This document shows, one piece after another, positions 1 to 9,055 of a stretch of 64,000 nt of DNA. Source of the stretch: JAIOQJ01 sp963718635 (GTDB lineage Bacteria > Planctomycetota > Planctomycetia > Gemmatales > Gemmataceae); the NCBI GenBank assembly GCA_963718635.1, contig OY970367.1, positions 2,666,001-2,730,000 on the forward strand. Reading direction: 5' to 3'. A program made the translations under genes and the position numbers. The notes under the pieces are model-generated. The model made no database searches and had not been told where the DNA came from. It saw nothing but the letters and a program-made list of their open reading frames with translations. How positions within the stretch are numbered: position 1 is the stretch's first letter; each line of letters begins with the position of its first letter.

Positions 1-2205
1 CGTTTTGCTACGGCGGCCGTCAACTCGATCAATGTATTCGCCGGCGATGGGAACGATCGCGTGCAGATCGCGCCCAAGTGCTGCAAGCCGCGTTGATCGA
101 TGGCGGCAACGGCAAGAACACCCTAATCGCCGGCGGCGGGCCGACGACATTGGTCGGCGGCGATGGCAATAGCAAGCTCTACGGCGGCACGGGGACCACG
201 ACTTTCCAGGGCGGCAGCGGCAACCAGCTCTTGGTCGGCGGCACCGGCGCTAATACCGGCGTAACCGGCACCGGCTCGAACCACGTGCAAAACGTTACCG
301 CTGGGAACACGATCGTTACCAACCCGAAGGACAAAGTCCTCGTCAATAACCCCGATCCGACGATTATCTCGCAATCGATGACGACGATCACGGCCGCGGA
401 AGTTCAGCAGTTGCTAATGCGCGCGACGGCAGCGACTTCCTCCGACGAATTCATCATCGCCATCGTCGATCGCAATGGCCGTATCCTGGGCGTCCGCGTC
501 GATAACGGCGTCTCATCGACGATCACCAGTAATCCGGCGACCTTGACGTTCGCGATTGATGGGGCGGTTTCGGAAGCGATCACGGCCGCTTATTTCGCCA
601 ATAACTCCGCTCCGCTGACATCGCGTACGGTGGGCTTCATCAGCCAATCGACAGTTACGCAGCGCGAAGTGGAATCGAACCCGAACATCACCAACCCGAA
701 TTCAACGCTGCGTGGGCCTGGCTTTGTCGCCGCTGTTGGAACGGGCGCGCACTTCCCGCCCGGCATCCCGAACACGCCGGAAGTCGATCTGTTTGGCATC
801 GAACACACCAACCGCGATAGTCTGATCAATCCCGGCGCCGATGGCATCAAAGGCACCGCCGACGACATCGCTCTGCCTGATCGCTTCAACATCAACCCGG
901 CCTTTGTGCCTTCTGGCAAACAGATCTTTGTGCCGGGCGAATATGGGGCGGCCTCGGGCCTGTTCCCCGCTGCCACTTCGCGTGGCATCGGCACGCTGCC
1001 CGGCGGCATCCCGCTTTATAAGAACGGCACGCTTGTTGGCGGCATCGGCGTCTTTTTTCCTGGCCGTACCGGTTATGCTGATGAAGAGAACTCAGCGACA
1101 AGCACCACCCACGATCCTTCGAAACCCGATCGCGCCTTCGAGGCAGAGTATATCGCCTTTGCCGCCGCCGGAGGCTCGCGCGGCGCCGGCCAGTCAATCG
1201 GGACACTCGGCGGGGTGGCGCCGTTGACCGGCTTCGATCTACCTTTTGGCCGCATTGATCTCGTTGGCATCACGCTCGATATTTACGGCCCGGGCGGCAG
1301 TGAAGGCGTCAATCGACTCGTCGCTTATGGCCGCGCTTTCCATACCGGGAATGCGAATGCCGGCGTCTTCGAAAGTGTTGACCCCGCCCAGGACATAGCG
1401 CTCAATGGCCTGCCCGTCGCCGATGGCTGGCTGGTCACGCCGCACAACGGCGTCGGCATTTCAGCCGCCGAAGTGTCGTCGATCATCAACAATGGCATAC
1501 GGCAGGCCTGGGTAACGCGGGCCGCGATTCGGCTTCCACTCAATAGTGCAACGCGGATGGTCTTTGCCGTTACCGATATGGATGGCAACGTTGTCGGCCT
1601 ATATCGAATGCCCGATGCCACCGTTTTCTCGATTGATGTCGCGGTCGCCAAGGCGCGCAACGTCGAGTACTATGCCGACCCCTCGAAGTTGCAGCCGATC
1701 GATCAACTGCCGGGAGTCGCTCCAGGCATCGCCTTTTCCAATCGGAGCTTCCGATTCCTCGCGCTGCCGCGCTATCCTAGCGGCGCTGCAGTCTGCGCCT
1801 CCCGGCTATTTCTCGATCATCAACGATGGCGGTTCGGATTCACAGACCGGGTTGCAAGTTGGCCCACGCTTGCCGGCCAGCGCGTTCCAAAGCGTTTACG
1901 GCCACGATGCCTTCAACCCCGGCACTAACTTCCACGATAAGACCAATCTGGCGAACCAGAATGGCATCGTTTTCTTCCCGGGCAGCGCACCGCTCTATCG
2001 CACCATCGGCAACTACACCCGGCTGATCGGCGGCTTCGGCGTAAGCGGCGACGGCGTCGATCAGGACGATGTCGTCACCACGATGGGCCAAGCCGGCTTC
2101 GAGCCGAACAACGGCATCAATCGCTCCGATCAGGTTTACTTCCGAGGCCTTCGCGTGCCGTATCAGAAATACAATCGCAACCCGGAAGGGGGAATCATCG
2201 GGTGA
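1..2205 (+). CDS. Secreted RTX-repeat / GlcG-like (heme-binding-type) protein, 5' partial, two frame breaks
   Basis: The first ~330 bases encode glycine/aspartate-rich nonapeptide repeats (GGNGKN, GGDGNS, GGTGTT, GGSGNQ), the pattern of RTX calcium-binding beta-rolls in secreted proteins. Two GlcG/HbpS-like segments follow: one begins TITAAEVQQLL (about 385) and continues to about 1200, and a second begins GISAAEVSSII (about 1458) with TDMDGNVVGLYR. The GlcG family includes extracellular heme-binding proteins; a ligand here is unproven. The reading frame must change near 75 (VQIAP to LQAALIDGG) and near 1790 (RFLALPRYPSG to SAPPGYFSIINDGG). Both sides of each break look coding, so these are probably sequence indels, though a decaying gene is possible. 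The start lies before the window; the stop is at 2203-2205. Confidence 0.7.
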
Positions 2206-2296
2206 AATTTTCCGTGTTTGCGGCTAACTGTAGAAAGAATTGCTTGGGGCAGTAGCTTATCGTCATTCGCCGGAACCATTAATTTCGGAGTGCGGT

Positions 2297-3424
2297 GTGC
2301 ACGATAAGATTGAAAAGCCGGGACATGCGTCGATCCAGCGAATTCAAGGGATAGACGGGATACGCGCTATCGCTATTTTGCTCGTCCTGATTGCGCATGG
2401 ACAATCGACTGTCTCGACGTCGGTTGCGTGGTTGCATACAGTCGCCCTATTTTTGGGCAACGCTGCTTTAGGGGTAACCACATTCTTCGTGATTAGCGGC
2501 TATTTGATTACGACGCTGTTGAGAAGAGAATGGGAGCGGTCCGGCAGCATAAGTCTGAAGAGTTTTTATATGCGCCGTGTGCTGCGCATATTCCCTGCTT
2601 TGTACACGTACCTGCTCGTTTTGACCCTGCTGCGCGCCATTGGCTGGATTGGCACGACTTGGGCCGATTTGGGCATTGCAGGAACATTCTTAACGAACTA
2701 CAAACACCTCTTGGCTATTCCAACTAATGTCGATTACTGGTATGTCGGACATTTCTGGACGTTGTCGCTGGAAGAACAATTCTACCTTCTATGGCCGGCG
2801 GCTATTTTGATTTTCAGCATGTCGCGCGCTCCGCATATCGCATTGGCTATTGTGCTTTTATCGCCCGTGATGCGCGTTGTGAGCTATTACCTCTGGCCGT
2901 CTGTACGACCTCAGTTGACCTTGATGCTCCACACGGGGGCGGATCCCATCATGTTTGGCTGTTTGCTGGCGTTGTGCGAGAAGAGGAGGATTTTTGAAAG
3001 AATAATGGTATTTGTCGCATGGCCGGGCTGGCCGCTGATAGCTGGAGTTTTTCTAATCGTTCTGAGCCCGTGGCTGGCATCGCGCTTCAGAGGCGCCTAC
3101 GCCGTCCCAATCGGGATCACGATCAATAGTTTTTCAATCGCATTCGTTTTATCATGGCTCATTCGAAACCCGGCCAGTGTCATAGGTCGGTTTCTAAACT
3201 GCCGAGTTATGCGGCACATAGGCGTCCTGTCGTATAGCCTCTATCTCTGGCAACAACTGTTTCTGACCGAGTTGAATACCAGTTGGACCGGCGCATTTCC
3301 ATTGAATTTTCTTTGCTGCTTTGTTGCAGCTGAAATGTCCTATTGGATTATCGAAAAACCATTTCTTCGACTTCGACGAAGATTTCAGCCGCCGTTGAAA
3401 AGTCTCAATCTGGACAATGCGTAG
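2297..3424 (+). CDS. Membrane O-acyltransferase (acyltransferase 3 / OafA-YrhL family)
   Basis: Integral membrane protein with about ten hydrophobic segments and the family landmarks: GIDGIRAIAILLVLIAHG at the N-terminus, with the conserved His after the first membrane segment, then SGYLITTLL, RRVLRIFPALY and WTLSLEEQFYLLWP. Such proteins transfer acetyl or other acyl groups to sugars of surface polysaccharides or other cell-envelope molecules. The open frame extends back to a TTG at 2240, but a GTG at 2297 is a more natural start; a start just before RIQGIDG cannot be excluded. It stands alone, downstream of the RTX/GlcG gene and convergent with the type III glutamine synthetase gene. It is richer in A+T by eye than its neighbours, which is common in surface-polysaccharide modification genes and may indicate transfer. 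Confidence 0.85.
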   Translation: MHDKIEKPGHASIQRIQGIDGIRAIAILLVLIAHGQSTVSTSVAWLHTVALFLGNAALGVTTFFVISGYLITTLLRREWERSGSISLKSFYMRRVLRIFPALYTYLLVLTLLRAIGWIGTTWADLGIAGTFLTNYKHLLAIPTNVDYWYVGHFWTLSLEEQFYLLWPAAILIFSMSRAPHIALAIVLLSPVMRVVSYYLWPSVRPQLTLMLHTGADPIMFGCLLALCEKRRIFERIMVFVAWPGWPLIAGVFLIVLSPWLASRFRGAYAVPIGITINSFSIAFVLSWLIRNPASVIGRFLNCRVMRHIGVLSYSLYLWQQLFLTELNTSWTGAFPLNFLCCFVAAEMSYWIIEKPFLRLRRRFQPPLKSLNLDNA

Positions 3425-3527
3425 TATAATCGTGTTAGACATCAGGCCAATTGGCGCAACCGTCTGTTTCATCTGCAGCGATTTTAGATTCGCTCGAAAG
3501 GGACGCACCGCGAAAGTGCAGCAAAAT

Positions 3528-3557
3528 CTCGTTTACCAGGCAGAGCCTGGTAACGAG
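3528..3557. repeat. Palindromic dispersed repeat (CCAGGCAGAGCCTGG type), possible terminator
   Basis: CTCGTT plus ACCAGG, centre CAGAG, then CCTGGT plus ACGAG form a near-perfect palindrome between two convergent stops (3424 and 3568). Read on the minus strand it follows the glutamine synthetase stop by about 10 bases and is followed by ATTTTGC, so it could end that transcript. A related element lies at 55470-55625. Confidence 0.6.
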
Positions 3558-3567
3558 AATTATTTCC

Positions 3568-5751
3568 CTATCGAATGAACAGCATTTCCCGGTAAGTCGG
3601 GATTGGCCAGAGGTCGTCGGCCACGATCATCTCAAGCTTGTCAGCCGCTCCGCGAACCGCATTCATCGCCGGAAGAACCTTATCGCGGAAGTAGCGGGCA
3701 TGGTCGATCGGCTCGCCCTCGGCATGGTGGCTGAGCGTCTCATCAAGCGATGTCAAAGTGCCTTGCAGCACCGAGGTCAAGGCCGCAACGTTTTTGAGCA
3801 GATCGTTGTGCGAAGCGGCATCGGCGCCGGCCGCTTTCGTTGAAACGACGGCATTGGCCACTTCCGTCTGATATCGAAGCGCCGCCGGCAGGATCATCGT
3901 TTTGCCCATGAAACTCGTAAGCCGAGCTTCGACGTTCACTGTCTTGACGTAGTGCTCGCAGTTGATGACATAACGGCTCTTCAATTCGCCTTCGGTGTAG
4001 ACTTTGTACTTCGTGAACAGATCGATCGAATCCTTGCGAACGATGATCGGCAGGGCATCGACCGTATTCTTTAGATTTGGCAGGCCGCGCTTCTCGGCTT
4101 CCTTGTGCCAATCTTCGGAATAGCCGTCGCCGTCGAAGAGAACTTTCTTGCTCTCTTTGATGATGGCGGGCAGCAGTTCCTTGATGGCGGTCGCCAAGCT
4201 CTTGCCGGAAGCAACAGTCTTTTCGAGGTTGGTCGCCACGTAGTCGAGCGATTCCGCGACGATCGTGTTCAGCACGGTGTTCGGGCCGCCGATCGATTGC
4301 GACGAGCCGACGGCACGGAATTCGAACTTGTTGCCGGTGAAGGCAAAAGGCGAAGTGCGGTTGCGATCCCCGGCATCCTTCGGAAGTTTCGGCAAGACGC
4401 TGACGCCGATGTCGAGCATGCCGCCTGCTTTCGTCGATTTGGCATCGCCCTTCTCGAGCTGCTCAATGATGTCCTGAAGTTGCAGGCCAAGGAAGATGGA
4501 GATAATGGCCGGCGGGGCCTCATTGGCGCCAAGACGATGATCGTTGGCCGCATGAGCAACGCTCACACGCAACAGTTCAGGGTACTTAGCCACCGCACGG
4601 ATGACGGCAACCGTGAAGACCAGAAACTGCGCGTTGTCGTGGGGTGTGTCGCCGGGGTTGAGCAGGTTTTCGCCGTCGTCGGTTGCCATCGAGAAGTTGT
4701 TGTGCTTGCCCGAGCCGTTGACGCCGGCGAACGGCTTTTCGTGCATCAAGCAGGCTAGGCCATACTTCGGCGAAGTGCGCCGCATGATTTCCATGACCAG
4801 CTGGTTGTGGTCCGTCGCGAGGTTCGAATCCTCGTAGATGGGCGCGATTTCGTACTGGCTCGGCGCGACTTCGTTGTGTCGCGTCTTGACGGGGATGCCG
4901 AGCTTGAACATCTGGGCTTCGCAATCGGCCATGCAGGCGATGACGCGTTCGGGAATAGCGCCGAAGTATTGATCTTCGAGCTCCTGCCCTTTCGGCGGCG
5001 GGGCGCCGAAGAGCGTACGGCCTGCATTGAGCAAGTCGGGGCGGGCAAAGTAGAACTGGCTGTCGATCAGGAAGTATTCTTGTTCCGGGCCAACGCTCGT
5101 GAAAACTTTGGTGACGTTCTTGCCAAACAGCTTGAGGATGCGCTTGGCCTGATGCGACAGAGCGTCCATCGACTTCAGCAGCGGCGTCTTTTTATCGAGC
5201 GACTCGTGCGTCCACGAAACAAAGGCGGTCGGGATGACGAGGGTGGCGCCGTTTGGCCCTTCCATGATGTAGGCAGGGCTCGTCGGATCCCACGCCGTGT
5301 AGCCGCGTGCTTCGAAGGTGGCGCGCAGGCCGCCTGAAGGAAACGACGATGCATCAGGCTCGCCTTTGACCAGTTCCTTGCCTGAGAACTCAGCGATCGC
5401 CAGCCCGTCGCCGGTGGGCGTCAGGAAGCTATCGTGCTTTTCGGCGGTCAGGCCGGTCATCGGCTGAAAGAGATGCGTGTAATGGGTGGCGCCTTTTTCC
5501 AGCGCCCAGTCTTTCATGGCGCTGGCGACGGAGTCGGCGATGTCGCCGCGTAGGGGATCGCCCTTTTTGATCGTCGCCTGCAGCGCTTTGAAAACCGGCT
5601 TCGACAAGCGTTGGCGTTGAACGGTCTCACTGAACACATTCTCGCCGAACAGGTCTTTCAAGCTGTGTTTTTTGAAGTCGATGTAGTCGAGCTTGCGTTT
5701 CGAGGTTGCGATTTTCTGGATGATGTCTTTGCGACTCGACGAATGCGTCAT
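3568..5751 (-). CDS. glnN: Glutamine synthetase type III
   Basis: ATP-dependent condensation of ammonium and glutamate to glutamine in the cytoplasm. The product of 727 residues fits the large GS III class (about 700-730), roughly 1.5 times GS I. Visible landmarks are FGENVFSETVQRQRL near the N-terminus, VGPEQEYFLID, KTRHNEVAPSQYEIAPIYED, the glutamate/ATP site region FAGVNGSGKHNNFS and RAVGSSQSIGGPNTVLNT. The start is the ATG at 5751 (MTHSSSRK), preceded by AAAGGAACT; the frame is open further upstream, but that part overlaps the PII region without looking like GS. It lies downstream of the PII gene and of the ammonium transporter on the same strand, so the three probably work as an ammonium capture unit. 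Confidence 0.96.
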   Translation of the reverse strand: MTHSSSRKDIIQKIATSKRKLDYIDFKKHSLKDLFGENVFSETVQRQRLSKPVFKALQATIKKGDPLRGDIADSVASAMKDWALEKGATHYTHLFQPMTGLTAEKHDSFLTPTGDGLAIAEFSGKELVKGEPDASSFPSGGLRATFEARGYTAWDPTSPAYIMEGPNGATLVIPTAFVSWTHESLDKKTPLLKSMDALSHQAKRILKLFGKNVTKVFTSVGPEQEYFLIDSQFYFARPDLLNAGRTLFGAPPPKGQELEDQYFGAIPERVIACMADCEAQMFKLGIPVKTRHNEVAPSQYEIAPIYEDSNLATDHNQLVMEIMRRTSPKYGLACLMHEKPFAGVNGSGKHNNFSMATDDGENLLNPGDTPHDNAQFLVFTVAVIRAVAKYPELLRVSVAHAANDHRLGANEAPPAIISIFLGLQLQDIIEQLEKGDAKSTKAGGMLDIGVSVLPKLPKDAGDRNRTSPFAFTGNKFEFRAVGSSQSIGGPNTVLNTIVAESLDYVATNLEKTVASGKSLATAIKELLPAIIKESKKVLFDGDGYSEDWHKEAEKRGLPNLKNTVDALPIIVRKDSIDLFTKYKVYTEGELKSRYVINCEHYVKTVNVEARLTSFMGKTMILPAALRYQTEVANAVVSTKAAGADAASHNDLLKNVAALTSVLQGTLTSLDETLSHHAEGEPIDHARYFRDKVLPAMNAVRGAADKLEMIVADDLWPIPTYREMLFIR

Positions 5752-5860
5752 GGAAGAAAGTTCCTTTCGGGAGATTGCGGCTTCAGAGTTGTTTTTTACG
5801 ACGATAGGCCGACATCGGTTGCCCGCGAAAGCAGGCAGTCGATGACGGCCGCATATGAAA

Positions 5861-6214
5861 TCAGGGTCCGATAGCGGGGCCGCCGCGTTCGCCGGTGCGA
5901 ATGCGAACGGCGTCTTCCAGTGGCACGACGAAGATCTTGCCATCGCCGATCTGGCCGGTGTCGCCGCTACGGGCCGAATGGATGATGGCTTCGACCGTGG
6001 CTTCAACGAATGCGTCGTTGATGGCGATTTCGAGCTTGACCTTCGGAAGCAGACGGATCTTGATTTCCTGGCCGCGGTAGACTTCCGTATGCCCGCGTTG
6101 ACGGCCGCAGCCGCGAACGTCGGAGACGGTCATCAGGTAAACGTCCACGGCATTCAAAGCGGTCTGAACTTCTTCAAGCTTTTCCGGACGGATGATCGCA
6201 GTGACCAATTTCAC
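5861..6214 (-). CDS. glnK: PII nitrogen regulatory protein (GlnB/GlnK family), Tyr51 absent
   Basis: Trimeric signal protein that reads ATP/ADP and 2-oxoglutarate and typically binds the cytoplasmic face of AmtB to block ammonium entry. Its 117 residues carry the T-loop (RQRGHTEVYRGQEIKI), the B-loop (TGQIGDGKIFV), LPKVKLEI with the ATP-binding Lys, and RIRTGE. Tyr46 is present, but the position of Tyr51, the uridylylation site of enteric PII, is Ile, and position 49, the phosphoserine of cyanobacteria, is Gln. The B-loop region has a short insertion (SGD) compared with GlnB. It sits between the transporter gene and the GS III gene, which argues for the GlnK role. Family certain; GlnK rather than GlnB is inferred from position. 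Confidence 0.95.
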   Translation of the reverse strand: MKLVTAIIRPEKLEEVQTALNAVDVYLMTVSDVRGCGRQRGHTEVYRGQEIKIRLLPKVKLEIAINDAFVEATVEAIIHSARSGDTGQIGDGKIFVVPLEDAVRIRTGERGGPAIGP

Positions 6215-6252
6215 TGGCAGCTTTCCTTTCGTATAAGGGAATTTCGATCTGC

Positions 6253-6289
6253 CGCCGACGGCCTCGCGCTGTGTGCGAAGCCGTCGGCG
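6253..6289. promoter_or_regulatory. GC-rich hairpin between ammonium transporter and PII genes
   Basis: CGCCGACGGC (6253-6262) pairs with GCCGTCGGCG (6280-6289), with four further inner pairs. There is no T-tract after it on the minus strand, so it may be a processing or attenuation structure setting the transporter-to-PII ratio rather than a full terminator. Confidence 0.4.
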
Positions 6290-6310
6290 ACAGAAAGAGG
6301 GTGGGGAGGA

Positions 6311-9055
6311 TTATTCTTCGATGCGTACTTTCAGCTGCCTGCCGAGTTTCTTCGAGAAGAGCCTTTGAATCGATTCGCTAACCCGGGCTTGATCGCCGCC
6401 GCGAAGCCGGAAGCGATTTCCCTGCACCGTCGTGACGTAGGGATAGACCGTCTTGAAGTCGGCATCGATCGGTTGATCGCTCGGTTGACAGAGTTCCGAC
6501 CAGGCCTTCATCAGCCCGCCGTTCTCGACCCCTTCGACGACCACGTCGAAGCGCCTCATGCCAGGAGGCACTTTGGCAGCCTTCGGCTCGGTGGAACCAT
6601 GCGCGGGCACCGAGTCGTAGCCGTGAGTCAGGTCGAAACCAACTTCGCCGTGCTCCGTCAGGTCAAGGCCTTCGACTTCCGACTTCTTGTCGGTTGAGAA
6701 GTTGCCCATCGTCATCGCTTGCACCAACGCGGCCAGCAACAGGCTCAAGGTGAAGGCGAAGATTGTCGAAAACACAGCAGCCTTCAACTGAATGCCAAAC
6801 TGAGACAGAGGGGTTTTCTCATCCGCCCAAAGTTTCGACGCGTTGGCCTCATAATTCTTCAGTTCGGTCTTGGCATCGCCCAGTTTCTTCTGCTCATCTT
6901 TGAGTTTGTTGAAGTCGGCGGCAATGGCCTGGTAATCATCGTTCTTCTTGTCTTTCTCGGTCTTAGCTTTGTCGAAAGCGGCTTTCGTTGTTGCGTCGGG
7001 CGCTCCCTTATTCTTGTCGGCCGACTTGCGAGCGGCGTCTGCAGCACTGGTGTAGGCATCGGTCGCGTCGTCGAGATCCGTCTTCGCTTTCTTAACAGCC
7101 TTGTCCTTATCCGAGCCTTCTTTCGTAAGGGTGTCAAGTTCATCCAACCGCTTGCTCGCCGTGCTCTTGGTTTTATAGGCTTCCGTTGCGGTCTTCTCAT
7201 CCGCCTTCGCTGCGTCAACGGCAGCCTGGCTCGTTTTTTGAGCCTTGATCGCGTCAATAAGAACGCCTGCTTTGTCGGCAGCTTCTTTGGCTGAAGTCTG
7301 CGCCTCCGTAGCTTTCGTCAGTTCTTCTTTGCTCGCCTTGCTATCTTCGGCCTTCTTGACATCGGCCTCTGCCTTTTTCAGTTCTTCGTCCGCCTTGGCT
7401 TTGAAAGCTTCGGCAGCTTTCTCATCGGTGGTGATGAAACCCGCATCGCTCTGAGCGTTCTCGAGATCGACGCCTGCTTTGTCCAAGTCGGTCGTTTTCG
7501 TAGTGACTTTCTTGCTCGCGTCTTCGAGATCAAAAGCGTATTGAGCGTCGGGGAACTGAGCACGAAGCTCTTCCAACTTGGCGCGTTGGCCTTTGATGGC
7601 GAAGTAGCCATCAGCGCCAGCGCTGTTCACGGCCGCGTAGCAGAAGATGCCCGTAAGAACAGCACCCAGGAAACCGCCGATTGCGTGTACGCCGAAGGCA
7701 TCGAGCGAATCGTCGTAGCCGAGGACCGACTTGAGCATCACCGAGAAGTAGCAAACGACGCCGGCGATGAGGCCGATGGCCGCTCCGCCCCACATATAGA
7801 CGTAGCCGGAAGCCGGGGTGACTGCGACGAGCCCGGCCACGATGCCGGAAGCCAGACCCAGAGCCGTCGGCTTGCCTTTCATGATCCACTCGACGAAGAT
7901 CCAGCTAAGACCTGCCGCCGCTGCAGCTGCTTGAGTAGCGGAGAAAGCAGACGTTGCGAGAGCGTTGCTGGCCGTTGCGCTGCCGCCGTTGAAGCCGAAC
8001 CAGCCGAACCAGAGCAAGCCGGCGCCAATCAGGGTAAGGACCATGCTGTTGGGCTGAATCGTATGTTCCGGGTAGCCGAGCCGTTTGCGCAGCACGAGGG
8101 CACAAGCTAGACCGGCAGTGCCGGCGGCGATATGCACGACGGTGCCACCGGCAAAGTCGAGGGCGCCCATCTTGCCAAGGAAGCCAATGGCCGAGCCACC
8201 GGCGCCTTTAGCAGCGTCAACGGGCACCGCATAGAACCAGTCGAAGGCCCAAACCATGTGTGCCAGCGGACAATAAACCACGGTGACCCAGAGAATCATG
8301 AAGATGCAAAACGGCCAGAAACGAATACGTTCGGCAATCGCCCCGCTAATAAGAGCAGGCGTGATGATTGCGAACATACCCTGGAACATCACGTGAGCGT
8401 AGACGGTGATGTTCGTGCCCGGCAGCACCATGTCGGAGGCGATCCCCCGGAGGCAGAACAGGTCGGGTGACCAGCCAATCATGCCCGCATCGGTTATGCC
8501 CATAATGGTCGGTTTGAATTGCGAGGGTCCGAAAGCGAGGCCATAACCGACAACGATCCAATAAAGGCCGACAACCGCCATGGCGGCATAGCTTTGCATC
8601 ATGGTGGCGAGTACGTTTTTCTTTCGCACCATGCCGCCGTAGAACAGCGCTAGGCCAGGCAGCATGAGGAGCACGAAGGCGCTCGCTGTCAACATCCACG
8701 CCGTGTCGCCACGGAGTTTCGCATCGGTGAAGCCGGTATCGGTCGCTTTCTTGGCGTCGTCGGCAGCCGACTTGACGGCATCGCGTGCTGACTTCTTCGA
8801 GCCGAGCAACGGAACTTCCCAAGCGGCGGTTTCTTTCTTTGCTTCGTCCTTCTTGGCTTCGTCTTTGGTGGCGTCTTCCTTCTTGGAGTCCTTTGGCTCT
8901 TCCTTGCCATCTTTTACGGCTGTGTCCGCTTTATCTTTAGTTGCTTCTTTTGGAAGGCCAAGGATTTCCGGTGCGGCGGACCACGACACTTGCCCGAATC
9001 CTGCTAGGCAGAAGAGGGCCAGCATCATCAAACGGAAGGGATGCGAGCGTCTCAC
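6311..9055 (-). CDS. amt: Ammonium transporter (Amt) with KD-rich N-terminal arm and ~270-residue coiled-coil insertion
   Basis: Ammonium channel of the Amt/Rh family, about 914 residues against about 400-430 for typical AmtB. In order: a signal sequence (MMLALFCLAGFGQVSWSA); a Lys/Asp/Glu-rich exported arm to residue ~115; membrane segments from about residue 118; the twin channel histidines in CPLAHMVW and FGVHAIGGFLGAV; then, between the last two membrane segments (nt 6805-7625), a Lys/Ala/Asp-rich heptad-like stretch of ~270 residues; a final membrane segment (LKAAVFSTIFAFTLSLLLAALVQ region); and a cytoplasmic tail of about 130 residues ending in a possible small domain. In AmtB topology the inserted loop faces the periplasm. 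The start is GTG at 9055 with GGGAGG nine bases upstream; the frame is open 13 codons further. The PII gene follows on the same strand. Confidence 0.92.
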   Translation of the reverse strand: MRRSHPFRLMMLALFCLAGFGQVSWSAAPEILGLPKEATKDKADTAVKDGKEEPKDSKKEDATKDEAKKDEAKKETAAWEVPLLGSKKSARDAVKSAADDAKKATDTGFTDAKLRGDTAWMLTASAFVLLMLPGLALFYGGMVRKKNVLATMMQSYAAMAVVGLYWIVVGYGLAFGPSQFKPTIMGITDAGMIGWSPDLFCLRGIASDMVLPGTNITVYAHVMFQGMFAIITPALISGAIAERIRFWPFCIFMILWVTVVYCPLAHMVWAFDWFYAVPVDAAKGAGGSAIGFLGKMGALDFAGGTVVHIAAGTAGLACALVLRKRLGYPEHTIQPNSMVLTLIGAGLLWFGWFGFNGGSATASNALATSAFSATQAAAAAAGLSWIFVEWIMKGKPTALGLASGIVAGLVAVTPASGYVYMWGGAAIGLIAGVVCYFSVMLKSVLGYDDSLDAFGVHAIGGFLGAVLTGIFCYAAVNSAGADGYFAIKGQRAKLEELRAQFPDAQYAFDLEDASKKVTTKTTDLDKAGVDLENAQSDAGFITTDEKAAEAFKAKADEELKKAEADVKKAEDSKASKEELTKATEAQTSAKEAADKAGVLIDAIKAQKTSQAAVDAAKADEKTATEAYKTKSTASKRLDELDTLTKEGSDKDKAVKKAKTDLDDATDAYTSAADAARKSADKNKGAPDATTKAAFDKAKTEKDKKNDDYQAIAADFNKLKDEQKKLGDAKTELKNYEANASKLWADEKTPLSQFGIQLKAAVFSTIFAFTLSLLLAALVQAMTMGNFSTDKKSEVEGLDLTEHGEVGFDLTHGYDSVPAHGSTEPKAAKVPPGMRRFDVVVEGVENGGLMKAWSELCQPSDQPIDADFKTVYPYVTTVQGNRFRLRGGDQARVSESIQRLFSKKLGRQLKVRIEE

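Noticed and set aside
4817..4840. GAGGTTCGAATCCTCG looks like a tRNA T-arm.
   Set aside because: It lies inside the intact glnN reading frame and no acceptor, D- or anticodon arm can be built around it.
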